A DNA stretch of 64,000 nt from Torreya grandis. Lineage: Eukaryota > Streptophyta > Pinopsida > Cupressales > Taxaceae. The position numbers and the translations under genes are program-made. Below, piece after piece: positions 1-12,151 of the stretch (positions are counted from its first letter, which is position 1; the number at the start of each line of letters is the position of its first letter). Below the pieces are notes generated by a model. That model saw only the letters and a program-made list of their open reading frames with translations, had not been told where the DNA came from and made no database searches. The stretch lies in the NCBI GenBank assembly GCA_037957365.1, contig JARHVA010006304.1, positions 522,501 through 586,500 on the forward strand. The letters are read 5' to 3'.

Positions 1-55
1 GGATTGATCACTTTCATAACCTAGAAGGGTCCCACATACCTTGGTAAATGTTTTG

Positions 56-1040
56 CTAATTTTCTAAAGTTAATTGATTTTTTTTAGGCTTAACCCACAT
101 AAGTACTTTATCACCAGTAGAAAATTGTTTTGTTATTCTCTTCATATTAGCATAACTTTTATGTCTATCATTATCCTTGGCCAACCTTTGTCTGATTGTT
201 CTAACTTGGTCTTCCATTTCCACAAGCATTTTAGGTCTAAATACTACCATGTCTTCCAACCTATCTCAATTAATTGGTGTTCTACACCTCCTTCCATATA
301 ATGTCTCAAATGAAACCATTTTCAACACTGGTGTGATTTTTTGTAGGTAAACTCAACCAATAGAAGTTACTACTCTCACTTGTAATTGTTGATCTATGTA
401 ATACATTTAAAGGAGATATTCTAAAACTTGGTTAACTCTCTCTATCTGCCCATCTATTTTTAGGTGATATGTAGTACTAAAATTCAACTATGTACCTAAA
501 TTTGAATTCAAATTCAACCAAAATCTAGAAGTCATTCTTGAATCTTGATCAAAAATTATCTTTTCTATAAATCTTGTAATTGGTACACCTTTTTCACGAA
601 TCTCTTCACAAGCATAGTTGTTTCATCTATCAAATTTCATGGTATGAAGTGAGCTACCTTGGTTATTTTATCATCTACCACAAAGATCATGTTATGATGG
701 TTTTGTGATAATGACAACCCTTGGAAAAAATCCATGATAATCACCTACCACTTCCATTCTCATATATCATGAGGATATAACAATCTTATCAGATACACAT
801 ACTTAGCCTTCACATGCTGACATTCCAAACAACAAGACATAAATCCATTGCATCCTTCTTGATCCCATTCTAGAAATAAAAAGCTCTTAACTTAGTGATG
901 AGCATAGTTACACTAGGATGTCCTAAATATGGGGCATTGTGTAATTCCTTTAGCATTGTGTTCCTTAGATTCTCTCTATTAGGCATATACATCCTACCAT
1001 TGTATTTCAAAATACCATTACTCTCCAACTTGAATCCTTT
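56..1040 (-). pseudogene. pol: Ty3/gypsy integrase remnant (element H)
   Basis: Decayed integrase of the chromovirus-like element H, read on the minus strand. The zinc-binding N-terminus lies near 1040-830, with readable text such as ELHNAPYLGHP (the His pair) and a later Cys. The catalytic core is traceable at about 780-400, for example GVPITRFIEKIIFDQDSR. The C-terminal part at 259-56 is the longest open piece, with RQRLAKDNDRHKSYAN followed by a GDKVLMWVKP segment, which is typical of the gypsy IN tail. Several stops and frameshifts interrupt it. The element continues beyond the left window edge, so the 3' LTR is not visible. Confidence 0.85.
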
Positions 1041-1099
1041 AAACTTGGGATTCTGAGCATTCTCTGATAATTCTTTCTTAACCTAATCATATAACTCAT

Positions 1100-1600
1100 C
1101 TCTTGGGGAAACTTTAATTACTTGATCTCACAAAGTAATCTTGATAGTAGCCAAGGTTCTATGTACCTTCTATGACTTAGGGCATCTGTAACTATATTTT
1201 CCTTGTCCTTGATATAATTAATATCAAAATTTTAATCAAATGATAATTCTAACCAATGTCTCTGATGTGCATTCAAGTTTGGTTAGGTGAAGATATACTT
1301 GAGTCCCAAGTTGTCAGTCTTGAGCTCAAATGGTTTCCTCAATAAATAACACCTCCAAACTTGCAAGGTCTGCACTATTGTTTTAAATTTTAGATCATAA
1401 GTAGTTACATAATTCACCTCATATGGATTAAGTTTTTGGACTCATATGCTACAACTGAACCATCCTGCATAATAAATCTTCCAAGTTCACCCCTAGATGC
1501 ATCTTTGATAACTGAGAATTGACCATTAAGATCATGAACTCTTAGCATAGGTATCAAATTAAGGCTCCTTTTTAACTCTTAAAAGTCTTTTTTGCACTGG
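1100..1600 (-). pseudogene. pol: Ty3/gypsy RNase H remnant (element H)
   Basis: Between RT and integrase on the minus strand the text ASRGELGRFIMQDGSVVAY is visible near 1500-1440. It matches the start of gypsy RNase H (DAS..A.G..LMQDG..VAYES). The rest is broken by stops. The position after RT and before IN is the normal gypsy order and supports the call more than the residual similarity does. Confidence 0.75.
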
Positions 1601-2560
1601 TCTAACCAAATAAAACTTTGATTATTCTATTGAAGAGAGGTGATAATGTTAGATATCTTTGACAAATTCAGAACAAATTTCTTGTAATATCTGGATAAAC
1701 CCATAAAACTCCTCACCTCATGCATATTTTTAGGCACTGGCCATTCCATTATGGCTATTATCTTCATCAAATCCACTAAAATTCCATTTGTAGATATAAT
1801 GTGTCCCAAATATTTCACTTTATTCTAGAAAAATATACACTTGGACAACTTACCATACAATATGTGTTTCTGCAAATGCTACAAAACTAATTCTAAATGT
1901 TGAAGATGTTCTTCCTCATCCTTATAATATATGAGGATGTCATCTATAAAAACCAACATAAATTAGTCTAAATAATCCCTAAACACTCTGTTCATGAAAT
2001 TCATAAATACTACCAAAGCATTTGTTAACCGAAAAGGTAACATTGTGAACTTGTAGTACCCATACCAAGTTCTAAACATTGTTTTTGGAATATCCTCATC
2101 CCAGATTCTTAGTTGATGATACCATATTCTAAGATCAATCTTAGAAAATACTATTTCCCCTTGTATCTAATCAAAGAGATTATCAATGCAAGGTAATAGA
2201 TTTTTTTTTTATTATCACCTTGTTCAACATCCTATAATCAATACATAAGTGAAGAGTACCATCTTTGTTATTGAAAAACACCACTAGTGTGCCCCATGGT
2301 GACACACTTGGTCAAATAAACTTTTTATAACAATTCTTGAAGTTGAGTCTTCAACTCAACCAATTCAGTAGTCATCATCTTATATGGTGCCCTAGATTAT
2401 GGTTCAAATCCAAGTATGATGTCTATTGGGAAATCAGACTCATGTTTGGGTGGTAATCCTATAAATTCTTAAGGAAATGCATCTTAAAAGTTCCTAAGAA
2501 AATGATAATACTTTATGGATAGCTCTTTAGATTCCTCAACTCATTTATTTTAATAATAAT
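1600..2560 (-). pseudogene. pol: Ty3/gypsy reverse transcriptase remnant (element H)
   Basis: Minus-strand RT. The active-site motif reads FIDDILIY at about 1950-1927 (gypsy consensus YIDD/FVDD), followed by KVKYLGHIISTNGI and EVRSFMGLSRYYKKFV at 1818-1627, the classic gypsy RT C-terminal signature. The upstream part (about 2300-2220) shows [15 protein letters not shown], the palm motif before the active site. Multiple stops make it inactive. Confidence 0.9.
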
Positions 2561-2689
2561 TCTTGGAATCATTTTATTTGAGCCTTCTTGAGTTGAATTT
2601 CAAAAAAAATCCTAAGCTTCAACTCTCTTTTCTCACCCTAAAGATGTGTCTAATTTCCAAAATCATGTTGATACTCTACCTTCTTCAGA

Positions 2690-2990
2690 TAGCAATCAAC
2701 TTTACCTTTATGCTCTACAAGCCAATTAACTCATAAGATCACATTAGATGACCCTAATGGTGCATCATATATATCTATTATTGTAGTGAATTTAGGTAAC
2801 CTAATCTTAGTTTATACTATACACTTGTCAACCTTGACCCTTGACTCATTCCCATATTGTATTGACCATGCATTTTCCATAATCCCAACTTTTCTAGATA
2901 ACTTATTAAGAATTCTAAAAGCAATAAAAAATTTAATAGCCCCAATATCAATCAAAATAAAAACTAGATCATCAAACAAAATACCTAACA
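2690..2990 (-). pseudogene. pol: Ty3/gypsy protease remnant (element H)
   Basis: Minus-strand protease region between gag and RT. The catalytic D-S/T-G appears altered to DIGA in FILIDIGAIKFFIAFRIL near 2960-2900. The spacer text DAPLGSSNVIL.VNWLVEHKGKVDC downstream matches the 'ILGM.WL....VDC' stretch that links PR to RT in gypsy elements. The loss of the active-site motif suggests a dead enzyme. Confidence 0.7.
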
Positions 2991-3029
2991 ATTTAATAGG
3001 ACAAGCTTAGAACTCAGCCTGATGATTAT

Positions 3030-4115
3030 CAATAGCTACATGAATCTACTACTTAAAAGTTCCCTATTGAGAAGTAGAACCCTTGATATTTCCATCCGAT
3101 ATACCTTGAGTACACTCTCTAGCATAATGGTCACCTATAAAAATTAAGCAACCTCCAGGTCATCTTTTCCTATCAGAATGTTGGTTTCCCTTGAAACCTC
3201 CCTTGAAACTATTTCTAGGTTTCTTGTTCCTTGAGCTAATGTTGAACTTAACATTCTGATTCTTAAACTAGATCTTGGAGTCTCCACTCCTCTTACAATT
3301 CTTCTTTTTAAAAGTTTTTTTATAACCTCCAAACTTTTTCTTGAACTTATCTCTATCTTGGGCAAGGTATTTCATCTTATTTTCTTACTTGATTACCTTC
3401 TTGAAGACCTGATCCATGGTAAATGGCCCATGAACATCTACTTCATAATCAATTTAAGGTTTTAATCACATAATGAACTCCATAATTTTGAACTGTTCCT
3501 AGAATTCATTCATAGAAAAGTCTCCTTGTTTAAGGTTATAAAAATATATCAAGTTATAATCAAAATATAGTTGAGGAAGACACTATGACCTAAATAATGT
3601 CATGAACTATTCCCAATTGGTGGTGGTAGAGTTGAGTTTCATCTCAAGCTTTGTGTTTTCCCACCAAATTGTTACTTCTCCAGCAAATTGATATGCTCCC
3701 CAAACTGCTTTGGTGAGTTTAAAGTAATTTAAAATATCAAAATACTTTTCCATTCTATTAACCATATTTCAACTCCATCTCCCAAAATAATTCCATTAAA
3801 CTTGAGTGGATTCACCTTTTTCGTATTATGTGCCAACTCTTCATCTACTCAAGCTCTCACATCTTATGGCACTTCCTCATGCCTTTGTTCTTGAGGATTT
3901 TCCTACTCAATAGTATGTTCTTTAGGTTCTTCCTAAACATTCTCCTCAACATGCCCATATACTCCCTGCTCTAGGGCCATGATTTGAACCTTATTTTTGT
4001 GCATGTCTATGAGGATATGATCTGACTTCACAACTTGCTCAATAGTGAACTAATTTGGATCCACTAGAGGATTGGTGTTTGAATTACCCTCACCTCCATG
4101 TCTAGTATGTACCAT
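3030..4115 (-). pseudogene. gag: Gag polyprotein remnant with CCHC zinc knuckle (element H)
   Basis: Minus-strand gag. The likely start is the ATG at 4115-4113 (MVHTRHGGEGNSN), about 70 nt inside the PBS. A capsid-like middle follows (FNGIILGDGVEIWLIEW, then NWEQFMTLFRS at about 3615-3580), then a basic Lys-rich stretch at 3365-3300. Near 3150-3095 there is a retroviral-type knuckle reading CLIFIGDHYARECTQG, with the second Cys lost. Stops and frameshifts are frequent. Confidence 0.8.
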
Positions 4116-4184
4116 TCTTCTATTTGATTAACAAGATAATATGTTTGAATTAGTGAAATCATTAAGTCCTAGAGTTTGAGTCTT

Positions 4185-4197
4185 AGCTCTGATACTA
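4185..4197 (-). promoter_or_regulatory. Primer binding site of element H (tRNA-iMet type)
   Basis: On the minus strand the sequence TAGTATCAGAGC lies three bases inside the LTR edge. It is one mismatch from TGGTATCAGAGC, the plant initiator-Met tRNA complement used by many LTR elements. Together with the TG at 4201 it fixes the internal edge of the 5' LTR of H. Confidence 0.8.
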
Positions 4198-4200
4198 AAA

Positions 4201-7166
4201 TGTAACAACCCCACCGGGTTTTACTAGAATAGGGTAAAATTTTATTTTTAAATAATTACACAAATTCAAATAATAGATTTCATCATGATGAAACTAACAT
4301 AAGTGATCTTTAACTAAATACATTAGTTTTTAGCTAAACATAATAAGGTCTATAACTAATCTATTTATCTAATGATCACAATACTAATATCAATATCAAG
4401 AATAGGTATAATGTTGAATATAAAAATGAAGACTAAATTAATTTCATAAAATTATTATTACAAATTTAGCCACAATTGATACAATATTACAAATATTTAC
4501 TATAATTGTAAAAATGACTAAAATTATTGGTTAAGCATAATAAATGTCTTAATAATATATAATAATATAAAGTTTCATGGACCCTACAAGTCTTAATAAA
4601 CTTATATTATCCATGATTAATCTCAAGTGTAGTCACTAGTGTATTACTATCGAGGGGAGGAAGAACATCATTTGAGTGTTTTTTCACACCAACCATAGAC
4701 CATTGATCTCCCACACAATCTCCCAACTAGAGAATGACCCTCCCTTTAGGGATGGGTAGATAATGATGGTGCAGGAATCAATAATGACAATTAAAAATCA
4801 TGTGTTATAAGATAACTAATACATGTAGTATATCATAAAGAAACCCTTCTAACATAATATTTTACTAAACATGTAAACTATATCAAATAGATGAAATGAC
4901 AATGTGTGTGTGTGTGTGTGTGTGTTTGTGTGTGTAGGTTTCATTATAAATATAAATATATAATTCAAAGTCACACAATTCTATATAAACATAGTCATAT
5001 ATGTAAAAGAACATAGTTGAGTATAAATAGCTCAACCTACATTTATTTAAAATATTGTAGTTTTATACAATCTAACAATCATTATAACTAGTTTCAATAT
5101 AATTTTACACAATTATATATGTAAATTAAAATAACCAATAACTTATGTGTAGCTATGTATATATATAAATTGGCATATGCATACTAACAAGTCATTGAAT
5201 GACTCTTTTAAGACCTATTGATAGTATGTATATACCACTATGTATCTATATTATCTATTTATTTTAATACTAAACTCATAAAATGAATTTAAATCAGACC
5301 TATTATTAATAGTATAAACCTTAGCCTTCCTTGTAGACAAGATTGAATACACAATTAAAACTACAGTAGAATAACCATCCACATTCAAACATTGTTTAAG
5401 GTTCATTCAAGACATGAGATATGTAAATAAAAGAACCAAAAACCTAATTATAAAATATATGTATATACATTAATGTATTCATACACAAGTCATTTAATAA
5501 GGGACTGTAATGTTTATGAATACATCCATGTATATTTAAATTAATCTCAACTACCTGTATATTTATAAATCCTAGCTATTCAAATACATGTTTCAAAAAT
5601 GGATCAACACAAATTTGTATCATGTCTAAATTCATTTCAAACTTAATCACTAAAACCCTAGACATATAGATGTGCCCTATAAGGGTTTATAAAACTTGAC
5701 CCAATTCAATAAATAATCAAACTGATACATGTATATAAAAAGAATGGTTTAAAACTAGTTATTAGAAATCTAAGTTTAAAACCCATAATACTCAATCGTG
5801 ATATTATCTCGACCCAGTAGATATTTATGAATAGAAAGGTTCCACATACTGTGTATATTTTTTATAGATTTTAAGAAGATATACTCAATAATTAAAATAT
5901 TTAAACCCCTTTTTAGTTTTCCTAGGGTTTTCAAATTCATCCCAAATTATATATAAAATTTTCTTCACTAAAAACTCTATATTATATATATGGCAAAGAA
6001 TTTATATCTATAGCCATTCAAGTTAGGGTTTTCAACTCACATGCTTGGTTGTATGGATGGCCAAGCCATATATAATACTAGACATATTTCCCTTACATTT
6101 TCTAACAATAAAATGAAAAACCATTAACACACAAAAAATTCATTGATTTAGCTCATACTTAAACCAATTATGTATTTAATCAATAGAACTGACTTGGTAG
6201 TGAAAATCAATGTTATGCCACACTATTATATGCCTTCTCTAACCTTGCTCCAACCTTCCACCTTCATCTTTCTATTTATCATCCTCATCATATCTTCCCC
6301 CTTTCATCATTTAACCTTCTATATTTTATTTTCTTGCAAACAAAACTGCATCATTCTCTGCCAAACTTCAAGTTATAATCATGACTCCATGACTAAGTCA
6401 ATACATGAAAAACTAACTAACATAACTAGTAGTCATTTCATGCTTCCTCATGTAAAAATACCAAAAATAAGTGATTGTTTTGCATAATATCCTGTTAACA
6501 TAAGACAATGTCGAATAACCAAACCCTAATCTTGAACCTTCCATTAATCAATCACTATAATAATAATTCCTTTTATTTAAATATGCAAATTAAAAAAACC
6601 AAAAACTACCAAATAAACATTATGAAATTTTACTAAACACAATGACTTCCAAATAATCATCATCTAATATAACTATTATTAGCAATTAGAATGATTTTGC
6701 CTAATTATAATAACATGGACTTTAGCATAATATTTAACAATCAATCTTAACACACAAAGAAAGAAAATCAATACAGTATGTTCTACCAATATAGGAATGT
6801 ATTAAGATAGTGAAAATTTCAAAGATATGCACACATCTATCAACATATATCAGCAAGAAAACTTGTAGGTTTCAAAGCATACAATAAGACAATCATCATC
6901 ATGCAAAGCAAGCTAGGTAAAATAACATAAATTTGAACACACAACCAAGATCAAATGCAATAACCATGATGATAATAGAAAAAATACTATAATCCATATA
7001 AATCATGCACTAATCAAAATTATATTATACTATGTATTGTGTGTGGGTTCCTAATCTTTAATTTGTTATCCCCCAATGCCTCCATCTACACCACCCTCTC
7101 TGATGATGCTTTCCCTCCATTATCATCTAAGGGATGTGTTAGTGCTCAAATTTGTAATAATCAATT
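4201..7166 (-). repeat. 5' LTR of element H and adjoining AT-rich DNA, outer edge unresolved
   Basis: The LTR (minus orientation) begins at its 3' end with TGTAACAACCCC on the plus strand at 4201, directly beside the PBS. Its outer end cannot be placed because no second copy of this LTR lies in the window. The stretch is very AT-rich. It holds a (TG)n run at 4903-4935 and no convincing coding sequence; the open frames at 6170 and 7039 have no recognisable composition or motif. Confidence 0.5.
4903..4935. repeat. (TG)n microsatellite
   Basis: About 16 TG units with one interruption (TTTG), lying within the AT-rich LTR or flank of element H. Confidence 0.95.
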
Positions 7167-7714
7167 TGTGCCTCATTTCCAAATATTAATGCTTGAATGT
7201 TTAATTATTGCCTCATATCTAAAAATGTGTACCTAATTTATGAAACTTCACTTCTACATTTAAGGTTTCAAAAATCCCACTTTTGCCTTGTAAAAACCCT
7301 GTGTAATCCTAGTTCTAGCTAATGCTTAACATTTTCATATTTTAATGAGATTGTATGGTCTATGATAAAAACCAAGATGGGAAGATCAAATAATGTTGAG
7401 TATGATGTTTTTCATCTTCAAAAAAAAATCTTTGAAGTGGCAGAATTTATAAGGTTAAATGCAAGTTTGCATTATTGAAAATTGTAGTTGGGATGAAAAG
7501 TTCCAAGGGAATATATGCTGTAAAAATAAGTTACAAAAAACCACAAGTTTGGCATTTCAAATTCTTAAGTTTTTAAGACATTTTGTATGGAACTTATTTT
7601 TCAGACATTTTGTTTATAACTTCTACATATGATTTTTTGGTCAGACATTTTATTCAAAACTTTTTGGTTGTACATTTCATTTGTATTTTGTTCATCAGAC
7701 ATTTTGTTCATGTT
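7167..7714 (+). repeat. Element A 5' LTR, first segment
   Basis: Matches 21246-21780 base for base over long stretches (for example the run around AATGTTGAGTATGATGTTTT in both). It starts TGTGCC in both copies. The match stops at about 7714 inside a run of CAGACATTTTGTTC-type repeats, where the foreign segment G begins, and resumes at 12152. Confidence 0.85.
7580..7714. repeat. Degenerate CAGACATTTTGTTTGAAACTT repeat in the LTR of element A
   Basis: About five imperfect copies of a 25-40 bp unit, each containing (C/G)AGACATTTT(G/A)TT followed by a T-rich tail. The last is cut by segment G and its partner continues at 12154. The right LTR carries the homologous array at 21617-21790. Confidence 0.75.
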
Positions 7715-8984
7715 GGCTAGATATTTTTTAGGCTAGAAAAAGATACTTAGGAAATCATGGGATTAAATACCCTTAATTTAATGGTGAAGCTCCCTTATGC
7801 TTATGTTTATCTACTCTTACTATTCACATTTTCATTTTTTTTAAATTTATATAAATTATGCACAGGATATAAACAAGTTATCTTATTTTCATGTATTACT
7901 TTAATCACAAATTTCATGAACCATAATAGAGTGTTTTTGTAGTAGGTAAGTAGTTGATTTAGAGATTATGCAAAGAAGTTATTAGAGAGTAGAGAATGAA
8001 AATAAACTAGAATATGTGAAAAATAAAGAAATTGTACTTCACAATAAGTAGTTTTTGTAAAGCTTATTGTATCCGTACAAGCGGATAAACATATAAGATG
8101 TAATAATTCTTTCAGTAAGTGATTAAGAAATTTTTGAATTAACATTTAAATTAAAAGATAACACAAATTTTACCAGTTTAATCCTCATGGAATTGCACCA
8201 AAATATCTCTTTATATGTAAAGTTCCTCAGAAACCAACTTTCTTCTTATTCACTTTCAACAAAGTTCAAACAAAAACATATAGAAATCTAAACACAAAGT
8301 TTCAGATTGCTTAGTATTTTTTGTATAACAATTACAATTAATTTTCCTAAAAAATTATCATCATCATTATATATAGGTCTTCCCCCATATTTATACTACT
8401 TTCAGATATCAAATACAATTACGAGACAACTCCTTGAATTCCTCATGTGCTATGTTATATTCTAAAAATCATTGGGAGACATCTTCCTTGAATTTATCAT
8501 GTGTGGTGTGCAATGGTTGATGACATGTAGATCTTCTCAATTTTAATATTTGGATCAAAAATAACTTCTTTGCATGTTACGCTCAGCTTGCTTAAGTAAT
8601 TTATTTTCACAAAATGACTTCAAGTAATGACATCTAGCCCAGTTACTTGAGTCTTTCATTTTATAGAGTAACTTGCTTTAGTAAGCAATTTTTTTGAGTA
8701 ACATTACTTATAAAGTAAATAATTAAAAAAATTATTTCAAATACATTTCTCAAGTTGTTTGAAGAAATTAGAAGTTGAGAAGAGAAGTAATAGTAATCAC
8801 CCTAATTCATGAACTTCTTTTATGTACTTTATCCTATAATTGATGTATTGTGACAACATAAACTAAATGGTTACATAAACTGAATGGTTGTATCATCTAT
8901 TTTGACAACTAATTGCCTTTCTATTTCAAATCTTAGTTGCTCATTTTCCATCTTATTACAATAACATTTCACCCTCTCAAGATT

Positions 8985-10000
8985 GGTTTCCATCCTTTTG
9001 ACTTGTTAATGACTTTTCATTAATTCCTTTATTTATTTCACTATGAATGGAGTCATCGCCTCTTTAATTACTTGCTTGAATTTTTGATGTAATTTTTGAT
9101 GTGTCCTTGGCAGTTCTAACCAAAAATTCATGAAATAGAAGATACAATCCTCCAAATCTATATTCACATTACGAGCATCTTCTTCCAGAGTCTTCATTTC
9201 TTCAAGCATTACTCTAAAAATGCACAAGCAAAAAGATATGATGTGTTCTTGTTTTGATTTTATCACTGAACCCTCTAGAATAATCTTTTATTCAATCAAA
9301 ATCTTTTCACTTAAAGTATTTATTTATCGAAGGCTATCCTGTTGCAATTTAGATATTCCACTTATCACTGAAGAATGATGCAATTTTGATTGAAGATCAT
9401 GTAATTCCACTAATTGTCTACATAATTCCATTAGAATATAATTATCACTAGGGTACCTTGGTAATTTTACCAGTGTCCCTATGAAATCACAAACTTTGAT
9501 GTATGTTAAATTCAAGAGTTGAATAAAAATACATCTTAAATGGGAAACTATCTCCCAAGTTACATCAGATACTCTCTTGGCCTTCAAATCAACATTCAAT
9601 TTACAAATGACCTCATAAAATAATGCATCATTTATCCTTTTATAGTTCTTTAAGTATTAAAAAAAATCAATTGAGGGTAGTATTCATAGATGGGATTTGT
9701 TGCTATAAACCCTTTTGTAGTTAGCCTAGAAAAGACTCTATTAGATGCTTTAACATATACTAAATATGAAATCATTTTTAAAATAATAATTTGAAATAAA
9801 TTACTCAACTGATGATAAATGTTGTCACTTATCATTTTTTCCCATTCAATCTTGGAAATACTCTTATGGACATCAATATCCCTTATGTAGGCATACATCT
9901 AGGTGGAAAAGTTCTTGGCATTTTTCTCTCCATTGATTCTACATAATAACTATGTGATGTCATCAACTTCTTAGACCAAGTTAGACCTCCCTATTTGCCT
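8985..10000 (-). pseudogene. Unrecognised broken gene in segment G
   Basis: Three consecutive minus-strand open stretches (9898-9650, 9599-9324, 9266-9033) read as one protein-like text broken by stops and frame changes. The first has MYAYIRDIDVHKSISKIEWE, preceded in frame by CRINGEKNAKNFST. The second has IKVCDFIGTLVKLPRYPSDN and a leucine/histidine-rich amphipathic stretch. The third is an acidic and basic helix-like segment (EEMKTLEEDARNVNIDLED). Composition is ordinary for a soluble helical protein. I do not recognise the family. It may be an accessory or gag-like ORF of the transposon. Confidence 0.5.
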
Positions 10001-11528
10001 TGGAAACCTTAAGGGTTATTTTGGTTTCTTTAGATAATTTGTATTCATTATCTTGGTACACTCTATTATTTTACTCTTCTAGAGATCTTCAGCTTTTGTC
10101 ATTGATAATTCTAGAAATTTAGGTCTTACTGAGATCTTCAAAAAATAGTCAAAATACTAAACATCTAATCTGATCACCACATTGACTATAGTATCTTTTA
10201 ATATTCTAGTGAGAGAATCATAATACTTAACACATTCTGTAACAAATTTAGGTAGTTGTGTAGAGCTTGGGAAAGTTGCAGCTTATAGGATTTCATTGTT
10301 TGTCATTGTTAGCATGAGTGGTGTTTTGATTGTGGCTTTAGATATTTCCTAAAACTTAGTTATAGAAACATGTCCCATGTCATTGTTATTAATTTTTGAA
10401 ACTTTTGATGCAGTGCAAGACTCAATGGTATATCCCTTGTACTCATACTTCATCCTTACTTCTTCTAATTTCCTAACTTTGGTTTCTTTAGTCTTTCCTT
10501 TCCTAATTGGCCCTAGAACTTATTCAAGTGTAAGATCAGGAACTTCTTCAATTATATTTGATTCTTATTATACTCCTAATATTTTTTGTGATCAACACTA
10601 GAAAGACTTGGTAAATACTCTTGAAAACTCAATACTTATCCCTGCTAGTTTTAGAAAAGGTTGAACAACTGAGTTAATTTATTGTCTTATGTAACAATCC
10701 TAAGTAAACTTCAGGTATTGTAACTTCAAGAAGTAGTAAACCTTCAAAACTCTATGAAACTCATTCTACCTAATAGGGTGTTACAATTTTGGTAAGGTTT
10801 GGGTATTTCTCAAGTCTTCAGGGTTGAAGACTCTGAGTGAGTGATAAGAATTTACAACTATGGATTTCTTTGGGCAAGTTACTATAGTTAGAAAACCTGA
10901 TGAAGCAAAATCAATAGATAATTTGGAAGTCCAGGTCAATCATTAACTAAAAATCTGAGTAGGCAATGCCCCTTGGTAACTTTATGTAACATAAGACCAG
11001 TTGTTTAGGTTTGGGACTCTGAGTAAGTAATAAGTTATGAAGAGTCTGAGTAGATAATCTAGGTCCATTACTAGGTATTTGTAGAAACATTCTATTTTTT
11101 GGGATTTTATTTGAGATTTTCATATGTAAATTATTTTTGAATAATTTACAAGGTTTTAACAACACCATGCATACAAAAATGACCTTTATAATTGCAAGAA
11201 AAATAAGAAATGATAGAAAAAAATTCAAAACAATGCATGAAAATTTACTAGAGAAAAAATGAGATATAAAACTAGAATGGAATCATGAAACCGAAAAGGA
11301 AACAAACTAAATACCTTGATTACAAATGGGTTGAAAATATTTTGTGCTAAAATCACTCTAGAAGCTCAAACAATGTCACTCAAGATTAGTCGGTGTAGCA
11401 ACTAGGCTAGAAAGTTTGAAATCTAGGTGGAAAATGAGGAACATTATTTAATATTTATATTAACATGTGCATTAATTACAACTAAGTGACATGTGTGAGG
11501 GCATCCATGTAAGTTTTTTGTCGACTAT

Positions 11529-11875
11529 CAAGTTTCATGAATCACTTCACTTAATTCAGTCTACAAAGTCAAGTAACTCCATAACCCTGATTTGGTCTAA
11601 GCTTATGAAGACTACAAGTTTATGAACCTTTATTACTTTTACTTATGATTTGATAAAGTGAAGTAATGTGGATTTAGAATCCTAGATTGTTCTAATTAGT
11701 GTTTTTCAAGTTTATGAATCTACTTTACTTAGCTTTTATGATTTTGAGAAGTAAAGTCATTTCACAACTCTGATTTAATCTAGATGGTGTAACTCAGGTT
11801 TGTGATGATAACTTCACTTTTTTGAATAAGTAAAATAATCTAGAGAACCTGAGTTGGCCTAGAAATGATCCCAAA
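11529..11875. repeat. Degenerate tandem repeat, about 86-92 bp unit, four copies
   Basis: Units start at 11529, 11615, 11707 and 11795 with CAAGTTTATGAAT-like text. Each contains a TTACTT...AAGTAA inverted pair and ends near a GATTTGGTCTAG-like motif. Copies differ at many positions, so the array is old. Confidence 0.7.
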
Positions 11876-12151
11876 CACTTAGTTTTTTGAATTTCTTGGA
11901 ATGATGGATAAATGGGTTTTATGATAATGACCCAGGCAGACATTATCTAACCTTCTAGAGAAATAGAAATTTGAAGTAATGTTGGTAATGAAAGAAATCA
12001 TAGTGAAAAATAACAAAGTCTAAGTATTATTCTAGGGATTGAGTTTTTATATGGATAACTAAACCTCATAAGACAAAAAGACAAAAATTTCAATAGGGGT
12101 ATCCCAAATTTTCCAAGTGTTAAATTCTAGGAACGTGAGTTCAAATTTTGT

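Larger units (their letters stand above)
7715..12151. mobile_element. Insertion segment G inside the 5' LTR of element A
   Basis: The right LTR of A is continuous across the point where the left LTR has these 4.4 kb, so this is a later insertion (or, less likely, a deletion in the right copy is being misread). The left edge begins TGTTGGCTAGAT. I could not find matching terminal repeats or a clean target duplication because the flanks are themselves repetitive. It carries a minus-strand block of unrecognised open frames (about 8985-10000) and a degenerate 90 bp repeat array. The class of element is unresolved. Confidence 0.6.

Noticed and set aside
6170..6487. 105-residue open frame in AT-rich DNA.
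   Set aside because: No recognisable motif, composition typical of random AT-rich sequence, inside or next to the LTR of element H.
7039..7236. Open frame at the left edge of element A suggesting a small gene.
   Set aside because: It crosses the LTR boundary at 7167, and the homologous stretch in the right LTR does not keep the frame.
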